Shown here piece by piece: positions 1 to 9,300 of a DNA stretch of 64,000 nucleotides. This DNA comes from Rhizobium sophorae (GTDB taxonomy: Bacteria > Pseudomonadota > Alphaproteobacteria > Rhizobiales > Rhizobiaceae), in the NCBI RefSeq assembly GCF_013087515.1, contig NZ_JABFCN010000009.1:248001-312000 (forward strand), given 5' to 3'. A program made the translations under genes and the position numbers. The first letter of the stretch is position 1. The number at the start of each line of letters is the position of its first letter. The notes below the pieces were generated by a model. That model did not search any database. It was not told the DNA's origin and saw nothing but the letters and a program-made list of their open reading frames with translations.

Positions 1-654
1 CGGCGCGCGAAATGCGTTATGGGTCAGGAACTCGTCACTGTCGAAGAGGCGGATTTCGCGGACCGGCGTCTTGGCGACGAAGTCCAGAATGTAGCCGCCC
101 GTGCCCCCGCCCCCAATGATGGCGACCCGCTCGTTGATGAGCCGCTCGGTCAGGACACCTATCCCGATGCGATCGGAAGCGGTCTCAACGTAGTTGAAGA
201 CGCTATCTTCCTCTTGTTCCGGCTCGCGGAAAGTGCGAGCCGTCGTGCCGGGTTTCAGCACTGCGGCCGGACCCGCGATGATGTTCGCGTAGCTAGTCAT
301 CTTGTGATGGTAGTCGGTGTACCCCCCATCCGGCTTGCTAGAGAATCTGTGCGTCGCTTTCAGGCCGTGGCCGAGATCGAAGGCGCCAGCGGCATGCGAA
401 ATGCCCTGGATGCGCGAGCCATCGGCGTGGCAGGGGAAGTCGCCGTCCCAATGGACGACATGGGTGTCGGGCGTACGCGTGTGATCTCCGGCGAGCGTGA
501 GGCTGGAGATAAGGGCGCCGATGCGCACCTCCCGGCGCGCGTCGACATAGGGCACCTCGCGCATGACGAGATACCCGCCCCGCTGCTGGACAAAGTAACC
601 TTCGTCCAGCAGCCGCTTGAGGTCCGGATTACGACTGAACAGTGCGCGTGACAT
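1..654 (-). CDS. ThiF/E1-like adenylyltransferase, DUF6791-type N-terminus (partial)
   Basis: The reading frame stays open from an ATG at 654 to base 1 (218 residues), so the 3' part is outside the window. Residues 1-170 resemble the DUF6791 region that precedes ThiF domains; visible conserved pieces are HWDGDFPCHADG (68-79), FSSKPDGGYTDYHHK (104-118) and SYANIIAG. Then RVAIIGGGGTGGYILD (176-191) and RLFDSDEF (202-209) give the nucleotide-binding loop and acidic strand end of an E1/ThiF Rossmann domain. E1-like enzymes adenylate the C-terminus of a ubiquitin-like protein, which fits the triple ubiquitin-like protein encoded just upstream. The start overlaps the end of that gene by 26 bases, so the two are probably translationally coupled. 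The catalytic cysteine and any fused domains cannot be seen. Confidence 0.8.
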   Translation of the reverse strand, partial: MSRALFSRNPDLKRLLDEGYFVQQRGGYLVMREVPYVDARREVRIGALISSLTLAGDHTRTPDTHVVHWDGDFPCHADGSRIQGISHAAGAFDLGHGLKATHRFSSKPDGGYTDYHHKMTSYANIIAGPAAVLKPGTTARTFREPEQEEDSVFNYVETASDRIGIGVLTERLINERVAIIGGGGTGGYILDFVAKTPVREIRLFDSDEFLTHNAFRAP

Positions 655-1375
655 TAAACACCGTGCCTTTCTTCTTGACATCAACAGAGCCGCCAGCACC
701 GAGCTCACCAGCGTGCGGCGTCGATGCCGCGTGCCGGTAAGTCATCGAGAAGACGACGTTGGGTTCGTGCTGGCCCGGGAAGGCGAGTTGGACAATCTGC
801 TCGAACGTGACCGTGCGGGCGTTCACCGTGCGCGGCCGCGAATTGACGATGATCTCGAACGTCAGCGGCGCGGTGATGAACCGCTCGATGCCTGGCTGGG
901 CCAGATCGATCAGCTCGCCATGCTCGATCAGGCGATCTTCACCGCCGGGAACCTCGAGGAAGACGGCCTCCCCCTCGCCGGGCTTGGCGAGGCCATAAAG
1001 CACCGTGCCGCTGATGACGGGCTTGCCCCAGCGCAGCTCGTCGTCGTTGAGGGTCAGTTTGAAGTCGCGGTCGGTCTGGAAGGCGATGAAGCGCTCGGCG
1101 CCGCGCTCACGCAGGTCGAACGGCTCGTTGAGCCTCACATCCTCGAAATCGCCCGAGGGCAGGATCGCGACGAGGCTGTAACCGTCCCGCGGGTCGAGTG
1201 CCGCTACCTCCAGCAACTGGCGGCCGAGCGGCACGGGATCGCTCACCACGCGAGGCTGGAAGTTGAGATCGCCCTGCGCGAGGAGAAAGCGATACCCCCG
1301 CGCCGGACGCAACGCCCGGCCTTCGCGCAGGGCGTCGCCGAGATCGTCGTAATCAAGAAGTTCTTCGGTGTTCAT
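629..1375 (-). CDS. Multiubiquitin-like protein, three beta-grasp repeats
   Basis: This 248-aa protein reads as three consecutive ubiquitin-like units, about residues 25-97, 98-166 and 168-245. Each has a beta-strand pair, a short helix region ending in a tract such as PFDLRERGAERFIAF or LIDLAQPGIERFIT, and similar length, matching the prokaryotic multiubiquitin family. The first 24 residues are a short leader. The expected role is substrate of the E1-like enzyme encoded downstream. The C-terminus is VFNVTRTVQS and has no terminal diglycine, so conjugation would need processing, a different acceptor chemistry, or the protein may be non-covalent. The start is ATG with an AAGGAC ribosome site, 81 bases after the helicase gene. 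Confidence 0.8.
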   Translation of the reverse strand: MNTEELLDYDDLGDALREGRALRPARGYRFLLAQGDLNFQPRVVSDPVPLGRQLLEVAALDPRDGYSLVAILPSGDFEDVRLNEPFDLRERGAERFIAFQTDRDFKLTLNDDELRWGKPVISGTVLYGLAKPGEGEAVFLEVPGGEDRLIEHGELIDLAQPGIERFITAPLTFEIIVNSRPRTVNARTVTFEQIVQLAFPGQHEPNVVFSMTYRHAASTPHAGELGAGGSVDVKKKGTVFNVTRTVQS

Positions 1376-1456
1376 AAGATTGGGTCCTTAGGTTCGGCCG
1401 AGGCGACGCCGCGGCTCTAAGGGTCCAATCGGAGCGAGGTCGGCCGACCGGTAAGG

Positions 1457-4400
1457 TCAGGCGAACTTTTTTTTCAGGGGGCCATCCGGGGTCTGGCCGC
1501 AGATGAAGAAGGCCGGACAGTTCGGGCAGGTGCGCGACGAAACCTCGGCCGGAAACCGCCCCGCCCGGATGTCGCCGAGAAACTCAATGAGCTTGTCCTT
1601 GCGCCCCTTCAACTTCCGATCCGACAACGCGATAGTATGCGTCTCGCCGTCGGAAAGATGGACAAGCTCCGCGACAGCGCCGGGCAAGGCCTGCTGGACC
1701 GCCAGCATCAGGGCCGCCGCCCCGACATCCTCGCTCTCGGCCGGCCGCATATGGCCCGTGCGAATGTGACGTACGGCACGAACGCCGTCCGGCCGCACCA
1801 GCACCTCATCCGGCCGAACCACGATCTCCTCGCCGCCGAATTTGAGGCTAAGCGCAACGGGCGTCTCGACTGCCGCGCCAGCGCGGTTCGATAGGAAGAA
1901 GCGCAGCATCGCAAGGGCCAGATCGCGAAATTCCGCGCGATAGCCATGGTCGCCCAGACCCCGATCGGCAAGCGCCGCGTCGGTGTGATCCTCTAGGTCG
2001 CGTTCGGTCATGAGGATATCCGACGCGATCACGGCTCCCACCACCACGCGAACCGCCTCGTGCAGGTGCATGAACGCGGTCGCGGTACGGCGACCGCCAA
2101 CCTGCAGGACATGCGTATAGAAGAAGCGGCGCGGGCAGGACTCATAAAGAGCGATCTGCGGCGCCCCGAACCGCAACCCGCCGTCGACAACCAAATCGAT
2201 ATCCTGAGCTTCCACCGCCATGGGAAGCGAGCGCACCGGCACGACCGAGCGGCGCATCAAGGTGACCCCGAGACGGTCGAGGAATTGCGACAGCGGTCGG
2301 TTGTGACCGTTGCTCTTCTCGGTCGGAGCATAGAGAATCAGGCGGTCGCGGGCGCGCGACTGCGCCACATAGAATAGGCACTCTTGCTCCTCGGCCTGAC
2401 CCGCGCGAAACGCCTCCAGCGCACTGCCCTCCGTCCCCGCGATCATTCCGTCGGGCGCCGGACAGGGCGGCGCCGGCGGCGTGCGCGGGATAGTGTCGCT
2501 GTTGAGCCCAGGAATGTGGACGCCACCGAATTCCAGGCCCTTGGCACCATGGATGGTCATCAGCCGCACCGCGTCGAGATGCTGGGCGGCAGCCGGAAGT
2601 TGACGCAGGTCGCGGTCGTCGCCGAGCCGCACGAGCCGGCGCACACGATCGAGCACGCGCGCGATCGGCAGTCCGTGGCCCATCGGCTGAACTCGCAGGA
2701 AGTTGAGGAACTGCCAAATCGCGATGCCGCGCGTTCTGTCGGCAAGATGCTCGGATGCGCCAAGGCGCGCGGCAATGCGGGTGCGATCAAGCAGTAACGT
2801 CGCAAGCACAGTCCAAGGCGAGGCCATTTGGTCGAACCCGCCGAGCACAGCCGCAAGCTTGGCAAGCGCCTGGCGGCCGGCATCGCTGACGCCAGGGATC
2901 GCATACCCATGTTGAAGCCAGTCGCCCGGCGCTTGCTCGGACGCCCGCAAATGGTCGAAGATAGCAGCCACATCTGCGAAGGGCATAGTGAAGTCGGGCC
3001 AGCAGGCGATCCGCACCAAACCCATGGCGCGTCGATCGACAAGGATCGAGAGGAGAGCCAGGAGATCCTTGACCTCACTCCGCTCAAACAGACTGCCCAG
3101 AAACAGGACGGGCACGCCGAGCCGTTCCAGGTCCTGCCCGATCGTCGACAGTTTCTCGTTGCCGGTGCATAGGACCGCCTGGTCGCGATAGGCGTAGCCC
3201 TCGCACCGGAGCTCCTCGATTGCATCGGCCAAAGCGACCTGCTGCTGTTCGGCGCGCTGCACCGTGCGCAACTCCGGCCTATGACCGTTGGCGGCGCGCT
3301 CCGCCTCAAGGCCGCTCTCCGCGTCACCCGCGCGCATCGTGATCGAAAAACTGGAGAAGCTGGCGACAACCTCCGGCACCGAACGATAATTCCGCTTCAA
3401 TCGACCACGCGTGCCACCGGAAAAGTCTTCCTTGCCGAACCGAGCCATATTGAAAGATGAGGCGCCGCGAAAACGGTAGATTGACTGCTTGGCGTCCCCG
3501 ACCATCCAAAGATTTCGGCCATCTGGCCGCAGCGCGCTCAGCAAACGCACGCTGCTACGGTTCACGTCCTGATACTCATCCACCAGGATATGATCATACT
3601 GCGCCTGCAGTGCCGCGCAGATGGCCGCGTCCTTTTCGAGCAGTTGCACCGGCAAAGCGACAAGGTCGCCAAAATCAATGCAATGCGCGTTGCGCTTGAG
3701 CTGTTCATAGGCCGAGTAGACACGGGCCACCTCGCCGGCGCGTTCTGCCGCTTGACGCGCCTCTGGATCAGCCGCCTTCGCCAGCATGGCGTCGGCGAGT
3801 TCGGCGTAGGTCTCGGCGTTGACCACTTCGTCCTTCGCCCGCGAGACGGCGGCCAACATGTCGGCGATAATCTGGGTCGGATCGTAAAGGTTGCGGTAGT
3901 GCGCGAGCCTTAGCCGCGGGAACTCCTCCTCAAGGAGTTCGACCGCTTCGGTCCGATCCATCATCCGAGGGTCTTTTGGCAGGCCAAGCTCCGCATAGAA
4001 GCGACGGATGATATCGAGGCCGAAGGCATGGAACGTCCCGATCCACATCGCGGCGGCTGCATCGGGCTGCTTGCGCGCGATCCGCTCCGCCATCTCGCCC
4101 GCCGCTTTGTTCGAGAAGGTCAGCAGCAAGATACGCCTCGGATCGATATTCTCCTCCAGAAGGCCTTCGACGCGCGCAATCAACGTCTGGGTCTTGCCGG
4201 TGCCGGGACCCGCTTCGAGCAGATAGGCTTCCCCTCGATGTGCTGCCGCCGCGGCTTGCAGAGAATTCAGCGGCCTTTCGACATGCGTTTCCACCGACGT
4301 TGGCGGCACCGGCGGCAACAGCAAGGCATCGAACAACTGCTGCGCCACGACCTCGAACGGCGCGCCGAGTTTTACAGCGATCTCAGAAGCGGAAAGTCCT

Positions 4401-4858
4401 TCATTGACATGAAGCGTTCGCACGACGTTGCGAGGGAGCAGCAGTTCGCGCGCGAAAAGATCCATCTGGACCTCGCGACGCTGCCTGCGCCCATAGTCGA
4501 TCACCCGATCGATCCCGACCGGCGACGGCTCCGCAGTGCGGACCGGATCAATTGTCGGCGCCGCTTCGCCATCAAGATCGTCGCCGAGCTCGACATGGCC
4601 AAGCTCGTGCGCAACGAGGAAGGCCTGCTCAAACCGAGACCCGATATTCTCGTGGAGGATCAGATCGTCGGCGGCGACAAAGGTCGCGCGACCACCGTTG
4701 AGTACAGCCGCCCCCGCCGCCGTCGGCTCGACGTCGATCCCACGCCGCTTGGCTTCAGCGACAGCAAAGTCATAAGGCGACCAAGGATCGGCGCCGGACG
4801 CAACGAGGCGAGCGTGAAGCTCGGCGGCGACTTGCCTGGCGAGTTCCACGCCATCCAT
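1457..4858 (-). CDS. ImmA/IrrE metallopeptidase fused to UvrD-type helicase with Cys-cluster nuclease-like C-terminus
   Basis: This 1133-aa protein has three parts. Residues 1-180 are an ImmA/IrrE-like zinc peptidase: HELGH (84-88) plus MDLFARELLLP (132-142), the usual downstream signature. Residues 195 to about 880 are a superfamily 1A helicase with GPGTGKT (217-223), DEYQD (427-431), GDAKQSIYRFRGA and MTIHGAKGLEF. The C-terminal 240 residues contain YESCPRRFFYT and end with cysteines at 1111, 1114 and 1120, the C...CxxCx5C pattern of AddB/Cas4-like iron-sulfur nucleases; active-site acids are not certain. ImmA-like peptidases normally cleave repressors, so it may couple DNA processing to de-repression. 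One base separates it from the preceding gene stop, with GGAGG in that gene's end. The fusion is unusual. Confidence 0.85.
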   Translation of the reverse strand: MDGVELARQVAAELHARLVASGADPWSPYDFAVAEAKRRGIDVEPTAAGAAVLNGGRATFVAADDLILHENIGSRFEQAFLVAHELGHVELGDDLDGEAAPTIDPVRTAEPSPVGIDRVIDYGRRQRREVQMDLFARELLLPRNVVRTLHVNEGLSASEIAVKLGAPFEVVAQQLFDALLLPPVPPTSVETHVERPLNSLQAAAAAHRGEAYLLEAGPGTGKTQTLIARVEGLLEENIDPRRILLLTFSNKAAGEMAERIARKQPDAAAAMWIGTFHAFGLDIIRRFYAELGLPKDPRMMDRTEAVELLEEEFPRLRLAHYRNLYDPTQIIADMLAAVSRAKDEVVNAETYAELADAMLAKAADPEARQAAERAGEVARVYSAYEQLKRNAHCIDFGDLVALPVQLLEKDAAICAALQAQYDHILVDEYQDVNRSSVRLLSALRPDGRNLWMVGDAKQSIYRFRGASSFNMARFGKEDFSGGTRGRLKRNYRSVPEVVASFSSFSITMRAGDAESGLEAERAANGHRPELRTVQRAEQQQVALADAIEELRCEGYAYRDQAVLCTGNEKLSTIGQDLERLGVPVLFLGSLFERSEVKDLLALLSILVDRRAMGLVRIACWPDFTMPFADVAAIFDHLRASEQAPGDWLQHGYAIPGVSDAGRQALAKLAAVLGGFDQMASPWTVLATLLLDRTRIAARLGASEHLADRTRGIAIWQFLNFLRVQPMGHGLPIARVLDRVRRLVRLGDDRDLRQLPAAAQHLDAVRLMTIHGAKGLEFGGVHIPGLNSDTIPRTPPAPPCPAPDGMIAGTEGSALEAFRAGQAEEQECLFYVAQSRARDRLILYAPTEKSNGHNRPLSQFLDRLGVTLMRRSVVPVRSLPMAVEAQDIDLVVDGGLRFGAPQIALYESCPRRFFYTHVLQVGGRRTATAFMHLHEAVRVVVGAVIASDILMTERDLEDHTDAALADRGLGDHGYRAEFRDLALAMLRFFLSNRAGAAVETPVALSLKFGGEEIVVRPDEVLVRPDGVRAVRHIRTGHMRPAESEDVGAAALMLAVQQALPGAVAELVHLSDGETHTIALSDRKLKGRKDKLIEFLGDIRAGRFPAEVSSRTCPNCPAFFICGQTPDGPLKKKFA

Positions 4859-4859
4859 G

Positions 4860-5438
4860 TCAATCCGCCTCCGCCAGCAAGCTGGCGCGCTTCTCGGCCG
4901 GAACGCCAGCTTCGATCAGCACCTGCTCGAAGGTAACCTGCTCACTGACCGTCGGCTTATTATCGGCCTTGTAACTGCGCGCGACGACCCGCGGAGCTGG
5001 CTCCCAAGATGACTCCAACTGCGCGATAGAGCTGCGCATCGCCTCAGCCAACATCGCCAGGAAGCGTCGCGGGATACTGACGAGAGAAACTCGCCGTTCG
5101 CGCAACGCAGTCACGACCTGCCGGGGCACGTCCAAAACCTGGGCGATGGTGCGCCAGTCATCGACCGTCAGCGCCGCGAAAGGGTCGACTGTTGCCGCCG
5201 GCACGGCCTTCGCATGCTGCGACCAAGCGGCATCAACCAACGCCTGATCGGCAGCAGAAAGGGGGGCGTCGTCTTCATAAGATTGGCGGCTAAGTTCGCG
5301 CGAGAGGTCGATGAGTTCTCCAGCATATTCTGGGTAAAGCCGCAGATAGCGCTCCAAGGTCGGCCGGCCAGCCTCGCTCTCAACCGCGAACGCGTCGAGC
5401 ACCGACTCCCGGGATGGACGTTCGCCGGCGGGACTCAC
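4860..5438 (-). CDS. Small HTH-like protein between sigma factor and ImmA-helicase
   Basis: I do not recognise a named family in this 192-aa protein. The N-terminal 50 residues (ERYLRLYPEYAGELIDLS) resemble short helical segments found before some sigma-factor or kinase regulators. Residues about 88-130 (LTVDDWRTIAQVLDVPRQVV and following) look like a degenerate Xre-type helix-turn-helix. Xre-like partners often pair with ImmA peptidases, and anti-sigma factors often pair with sigma factors; its position between both makes it a candidate regulator or cleavage target. The start is GTG, overlapping the sigma-factor stop as GTGA, with GGAGACGAGCA upstream. One base separates it from the next gene. 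Function is inferred from context only. Confidence 0.6.
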   Translation of the reverse strand: MSPAGERPSRESVLDAFAVESEAGRPTLERYLRLYPEYAGELIDLSRELSRQSYEDDAPLSAADQALVDAAWSQHAKAVPAATVDPFAALTVDDWRTIAQVLDVPRQVVTALRERRVSLVSIPRRFLAMLAEAMRSSIAQLESSWEPAPRVVARSYKADNKPTVSEQVTFEQVLIEAGVPAEKRASLLAEAD

Positions 5439-6292
5439 TGCTCGTCTCCGTCGGCCATGGCCGTTCGCAGGGCGGCGAAGGCCTTATCACGGTAGGTTCG
5501 GATGGTCTTTTCGGAGCGACCCAAGGCCTTAGCGATGGTCATGACGTCCGCCTCCTTCGAGTCGATAGGGAAGCCTTGTCTCAGCATGTGAATGATCCTG
5601 CTTTGTTCTGATGGTAAAGCCTCAATCGCTGCATCAAGGCGCAACCGGTAAGCCGCATTGTCAAAATCCGATGCAGCGAAGGGGTCGTAGGCCCCCGCCG
5701 CAGCCTCCACCTCGGGCGACAGCTCTCCACTCTCCTCGTCATATTCGAGGGGTCTGGAGCGGTTCTCGTCGCGCCAGGCCTGTTCCTGCGCATCACGCCG
5801 CAAGCTGGCGACCGCGCCGTCGAAGCGCACCTCGAAATAATCTAGCTTGTCAACGTAGGTGGCGCGATCTGTTGAAAGAAGCTCGACAAACCGGCTGAAC
5901 ACCTTGTCGCGCACGGCCCCACGGGTCAGCGACTCGGTCTTGCCGTCGGAGCTTTCCGCGCCAGGCAGGCTGCGCAGTACCCGTTCAATCAGGATCCGGT
6001 AGAGACGCTCGAACCACGCCTCATTGTTGTCGCGACGGCTCGCGCGGATGAAATAGACGAGACATTCGCTTGGGACGTAGGCTGGGTCGGAGCGCTTCGT
6101 GACTGCAGCCCTGGCAATCAACTCATCACGCGGCAAAGTCGCCAGTTCGGCGATGAGCGATTCTACCTTCGGGTCACGCTGGTAAAGCTCGCCATTGAGC
6201 CTTCGTTTTCGAAGCGAGTGTACTATCATTTCACCCGCGCCGCTCGGTCCTGCCATTCCCATCACGCCAACGGCTCCCCCCAACTGCTTCAT
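5435..6292 (-). CDS. Sigma-70 family-like RNA polymerase sigma factor
   Basis: The protein is 285 aa. Its last 70 residues match sigma region 4: LDAAIEALPSEQSRIIHML, then a variable insert, then IAKALGRSEKTIRTYRDKAF, a clear recognition helix-turn-helix. The middle (ARAAVTKRSDPAYVPSECLV and the following helical stretch) could correspond to a divergent region 2. It is not close to RpoD, RpoH or RpoE. It sits between the caspase-helicase gene (65-base gap) and the small HTH gene (4-base overlap), so it probably directs transcription of this locus or of related genes. The first 21 residues are glycine-rich; an alternative start at residue 22 (MIVHSLRKRR) is possible. Confidence 0.75.
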   Translation of the reverse strand: MKQLGGAVGVMGMAGPSGAGEMIVHSLRKRRLNGELYQRDPKVESLIAELATLPRDELIARAAVTKRSDPAYVPSECLVYFIRASRRDNNEAWFERLYRILIERVLRSLPGAESSDGKTESLTRGAVRDKVFSRFVELLSTDRATYVDKLDYFEVRFDGAVASLRRDAQEQAWRDENRSRPLEYDEESGELSPEVEAAAGAYDPFAASDFDNAAYRLRLDAAIEALPSEQSRIIHMLRQGFPIDSKEADVMTIAKALGRSEKTIRTYRDKAFAALRTAMADGDEQ

Positions 6293-6357
6293 CGTGCCGC
6301 CCTTTTCTCGCTAGCACTCTTCAAATTCAGACATGTGCTTACAAGACTCCAAGCCAC

Positions 6358-9300
6358 CTAGGTTCCCTCTAGTAGGACGGGCTGCATCGCCTCATGCAGC
6401 TCACGTCCACGGCGGCCAATGATTGCGAAGACAGCGTCGGCGGTTAAGGCGGCGATGGCCTCTCGGTTCAAATGACCGGCTCGAAATAGTGCAAGAATTT
6501 CCCCTCGTGTCAGCGGAAAGCCTAGCGCGCTCAGCGGCAACGCTTCGGCTGGAAGGCCGAGATCAAGCCGCGTGAGCAATCGAGCGGCCGCCTCCTGATC
6601 CTCGGCCCGTTCCAGCACGATCGCGGCTATGCGCAGCGCGGACTCCAATAGGAAGCGAGAGCCATCCGCGTAGCCGCGAATGTCGCCGTGCCCTACCCTG
6701 ACGAAGGCATTGGACGAGTAGCTGGCCTCAATATCGTTGGTCGGTTCACCAGCAATCCAGTCGCTTACGATGAGCGCGCGCTTGCATCGGGCGTAGAACG
6801 CGACATCGCTTTCGGCACGATACTGCAACGCACGGCCCACACCATGTCCAAAGCGAGCAAAGGCAGCCTGCTGCCAGCGCGGCTCACCATTGCGGGTTTG
6901 CGGTGTGTAATCCTCGTCGCGCTCCGGCAGGCATTCGACAAGAACAAGGAGTGCTTCGAGCGTCGCATCGGCCGGATCAACGCGACGCAAGAGCTCAACC
7001 AGACGCATCGCCGACTCGAGCGTGAGGGGCGACTCGCCGCAGGCTCGTCCAAGCATGGTCAGGCGGAGATTGTCGCCGTCTTCGTCGATCAGGCCATCCG
7101 CAATCATGCGGTCTAACAAGCGCTCCAGCGTAGGGACCATACGATCTCGCCATGCTGGATTCTGGAGGGCGGCGAGATAACCACCATATGTATTCGCAAT
7201 CAGGTCGACGACGGCCCCGCGCGGAACATCCCTGACCTGCGTGAGCAAACGGATCACCCAGGTTCCCGGCTGGTTCGGGTTGAACGATGACCGGATGACC
7301 TCGGGCTGACCCTGGACGTATTGACGGAAGAGTTGATTGCGCTCCATGGGAGTATCGGCAAGCAGGATGGCCTTCCCTTCAGCCTCAAACCCCAGACGCC
7401 CGGCCCGACCTGCCATGTTTTTGTATTGAGCAACCGTGTAGGGCTGCCGTTCTCGGCCGGGGAAATCCGTCTCGGCGATGATGACTGTAGATGCTGGCGT
7501 GTTCACACCCGCTGCAACCGTGCTGGTCGCGACGAGTGCCCTGATCTGGCCGTCCGCTCGGCGAAACCCGCGCTCCACGGCGACTCGCTCATCGCGAGTG
7601 AGGTCGCCATTGTGAAACGCAATGCCACCCTCGAGCGATCGACGAAGACTCTCCGACATTTGAGAAAGGTCGCCTTCGGGCAGTGCGTCGATTACGTCTT
7701 GCGCCGCCGGAAGACCGAGTTCCGCAGCAAGATAGTTTGCGCAACCGCTCGCCGGACCGCGCGCGTTGCGGAAAATGATCACCTTCTCGCCAGCATTAAT
7801 GAGATGGCGCACCAGCGGCACAATAACGTCCTGCGATGATTGCTGTTGCCCGCGTTGGCGGATAGCGAAGCGATCAAGAAACTGAACGGTTTCAGGACCA
7901 TTAGGCCCTAAGCGCGTAAGTGCACCAGTTCGGTCAAGCACGCCCTCCACCAGCGGGACCGGCCGATGGACGGTTTGCAGAAGGTCGCAACCTAGCCAGC
8001 GATCAAAATGGTTGGCGTGACCGATAACCGCGCTCAATGTGATGAGCTGAGGAGCAACACCTCGCTGGCGCGCACTCACGAGGTTGGTGAGCAACAGTTC
8101 GACAACCATGCCGCGACCTGGCTCAGTGATGAACTGGGCCTCGTCGAGCACTACCAGTCCGATTTGATTGAGCATGTACGCGGAAGCAACCGACATGCTG
8201 AGGAACTTTTCGTAAGTGAAAAACGCGATGTCGTATTTGCCGCGCAGGACTGTGCCGACCTGATCCTGCCAGTCACCGGAGCATCGCGCGATCCGGAGCC
8301 CCAGACGATCGCCGTAAAGGGCCGAGAAGTCCTCGAACTTCTCGTTTACGAGCGCCTTGTACGGCAGCAGGAACACGGCCTTGCGGCCATCTGCAATGGC
8401 CTTGAGCGCCGCCAGCTCACCGATGAAGGTCTTCCCTGCGCTGGTCGGCGCGACCACCATGAGCGAGTTGCCGCCGAGCACGCCGTTTTCGTTGACAGCG
8501 CTGATCTGAAGATCGTTGAGTCCTTGCGGGAAGCGCTCGTGCCACGCATCGACTACTTCTTGTGGTATGCCCGCCGCCGCCAGCTCGCGAATATCGCCCG
8601 TGGTCTGAAAATTGACGCGTTCCGGAAAGGCTTCGCGATAGCGGGCACCAATCTGGCCAGGAGGCAGGACGAGATCGCCTTCGGTCTGGCCGAACATGGT
8701 CGGTGATTGAATGTAGCCAAATCGCCCAGCGTTCGCCGTGACGAGGCGAGTAACACGGTCGACAAGCTCAAGCACCCCGAGAGGGGCGCCTGCCTCCAGC
8801 AAAACGTCAATGACGGCCTTGGTGAAGAGCCCGTGCCGCGATTGGGGATCCTCGAGCGCCTCTTGATCGGCGGAAGATGCGGCGAACAGGATACGTCCCT
8901 GCCCTGCCACGTCGACGAGCGGGAAAGCAACAGCATCGCGGGGGACCAGGCCGGCGTCGATCACGCGCGCCGGAGCACCGCCACTGAAGCAGCAATCCAG
9001 CAAGAGAATAACCGCACGCGCTCTGGTTTCTCGAAAACGCTGAGCCAGCTCGTCCATGCCGAGCGTCGTGTTCGGCAGATCGGCTACGCTCGTATCATGC
9101 AAAACCAGACGGTGGTCCTGCGTGCCGTGTCCGGCGAACCCGAGGATCACCACATCGTCTTCATCCGCAGCGCCGAGCGTCGCGTCGAGAACTTCGCGCA
9201 TGGCAACCACTGTCGCCGCATCGTCCGTGATGAGGGGGGCGTCAAGGTCGGCGATGCTGTCCGATAGGACCGCCCACAAAGCGGTGGCGTCGCGCGCGGC

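Noticed and set aside
19..651. Plus-strand frame of 210 codons
   Set aside because: It is the mirror of the E1-like gene, whose minus frame carries the conserved ThiF motifs.
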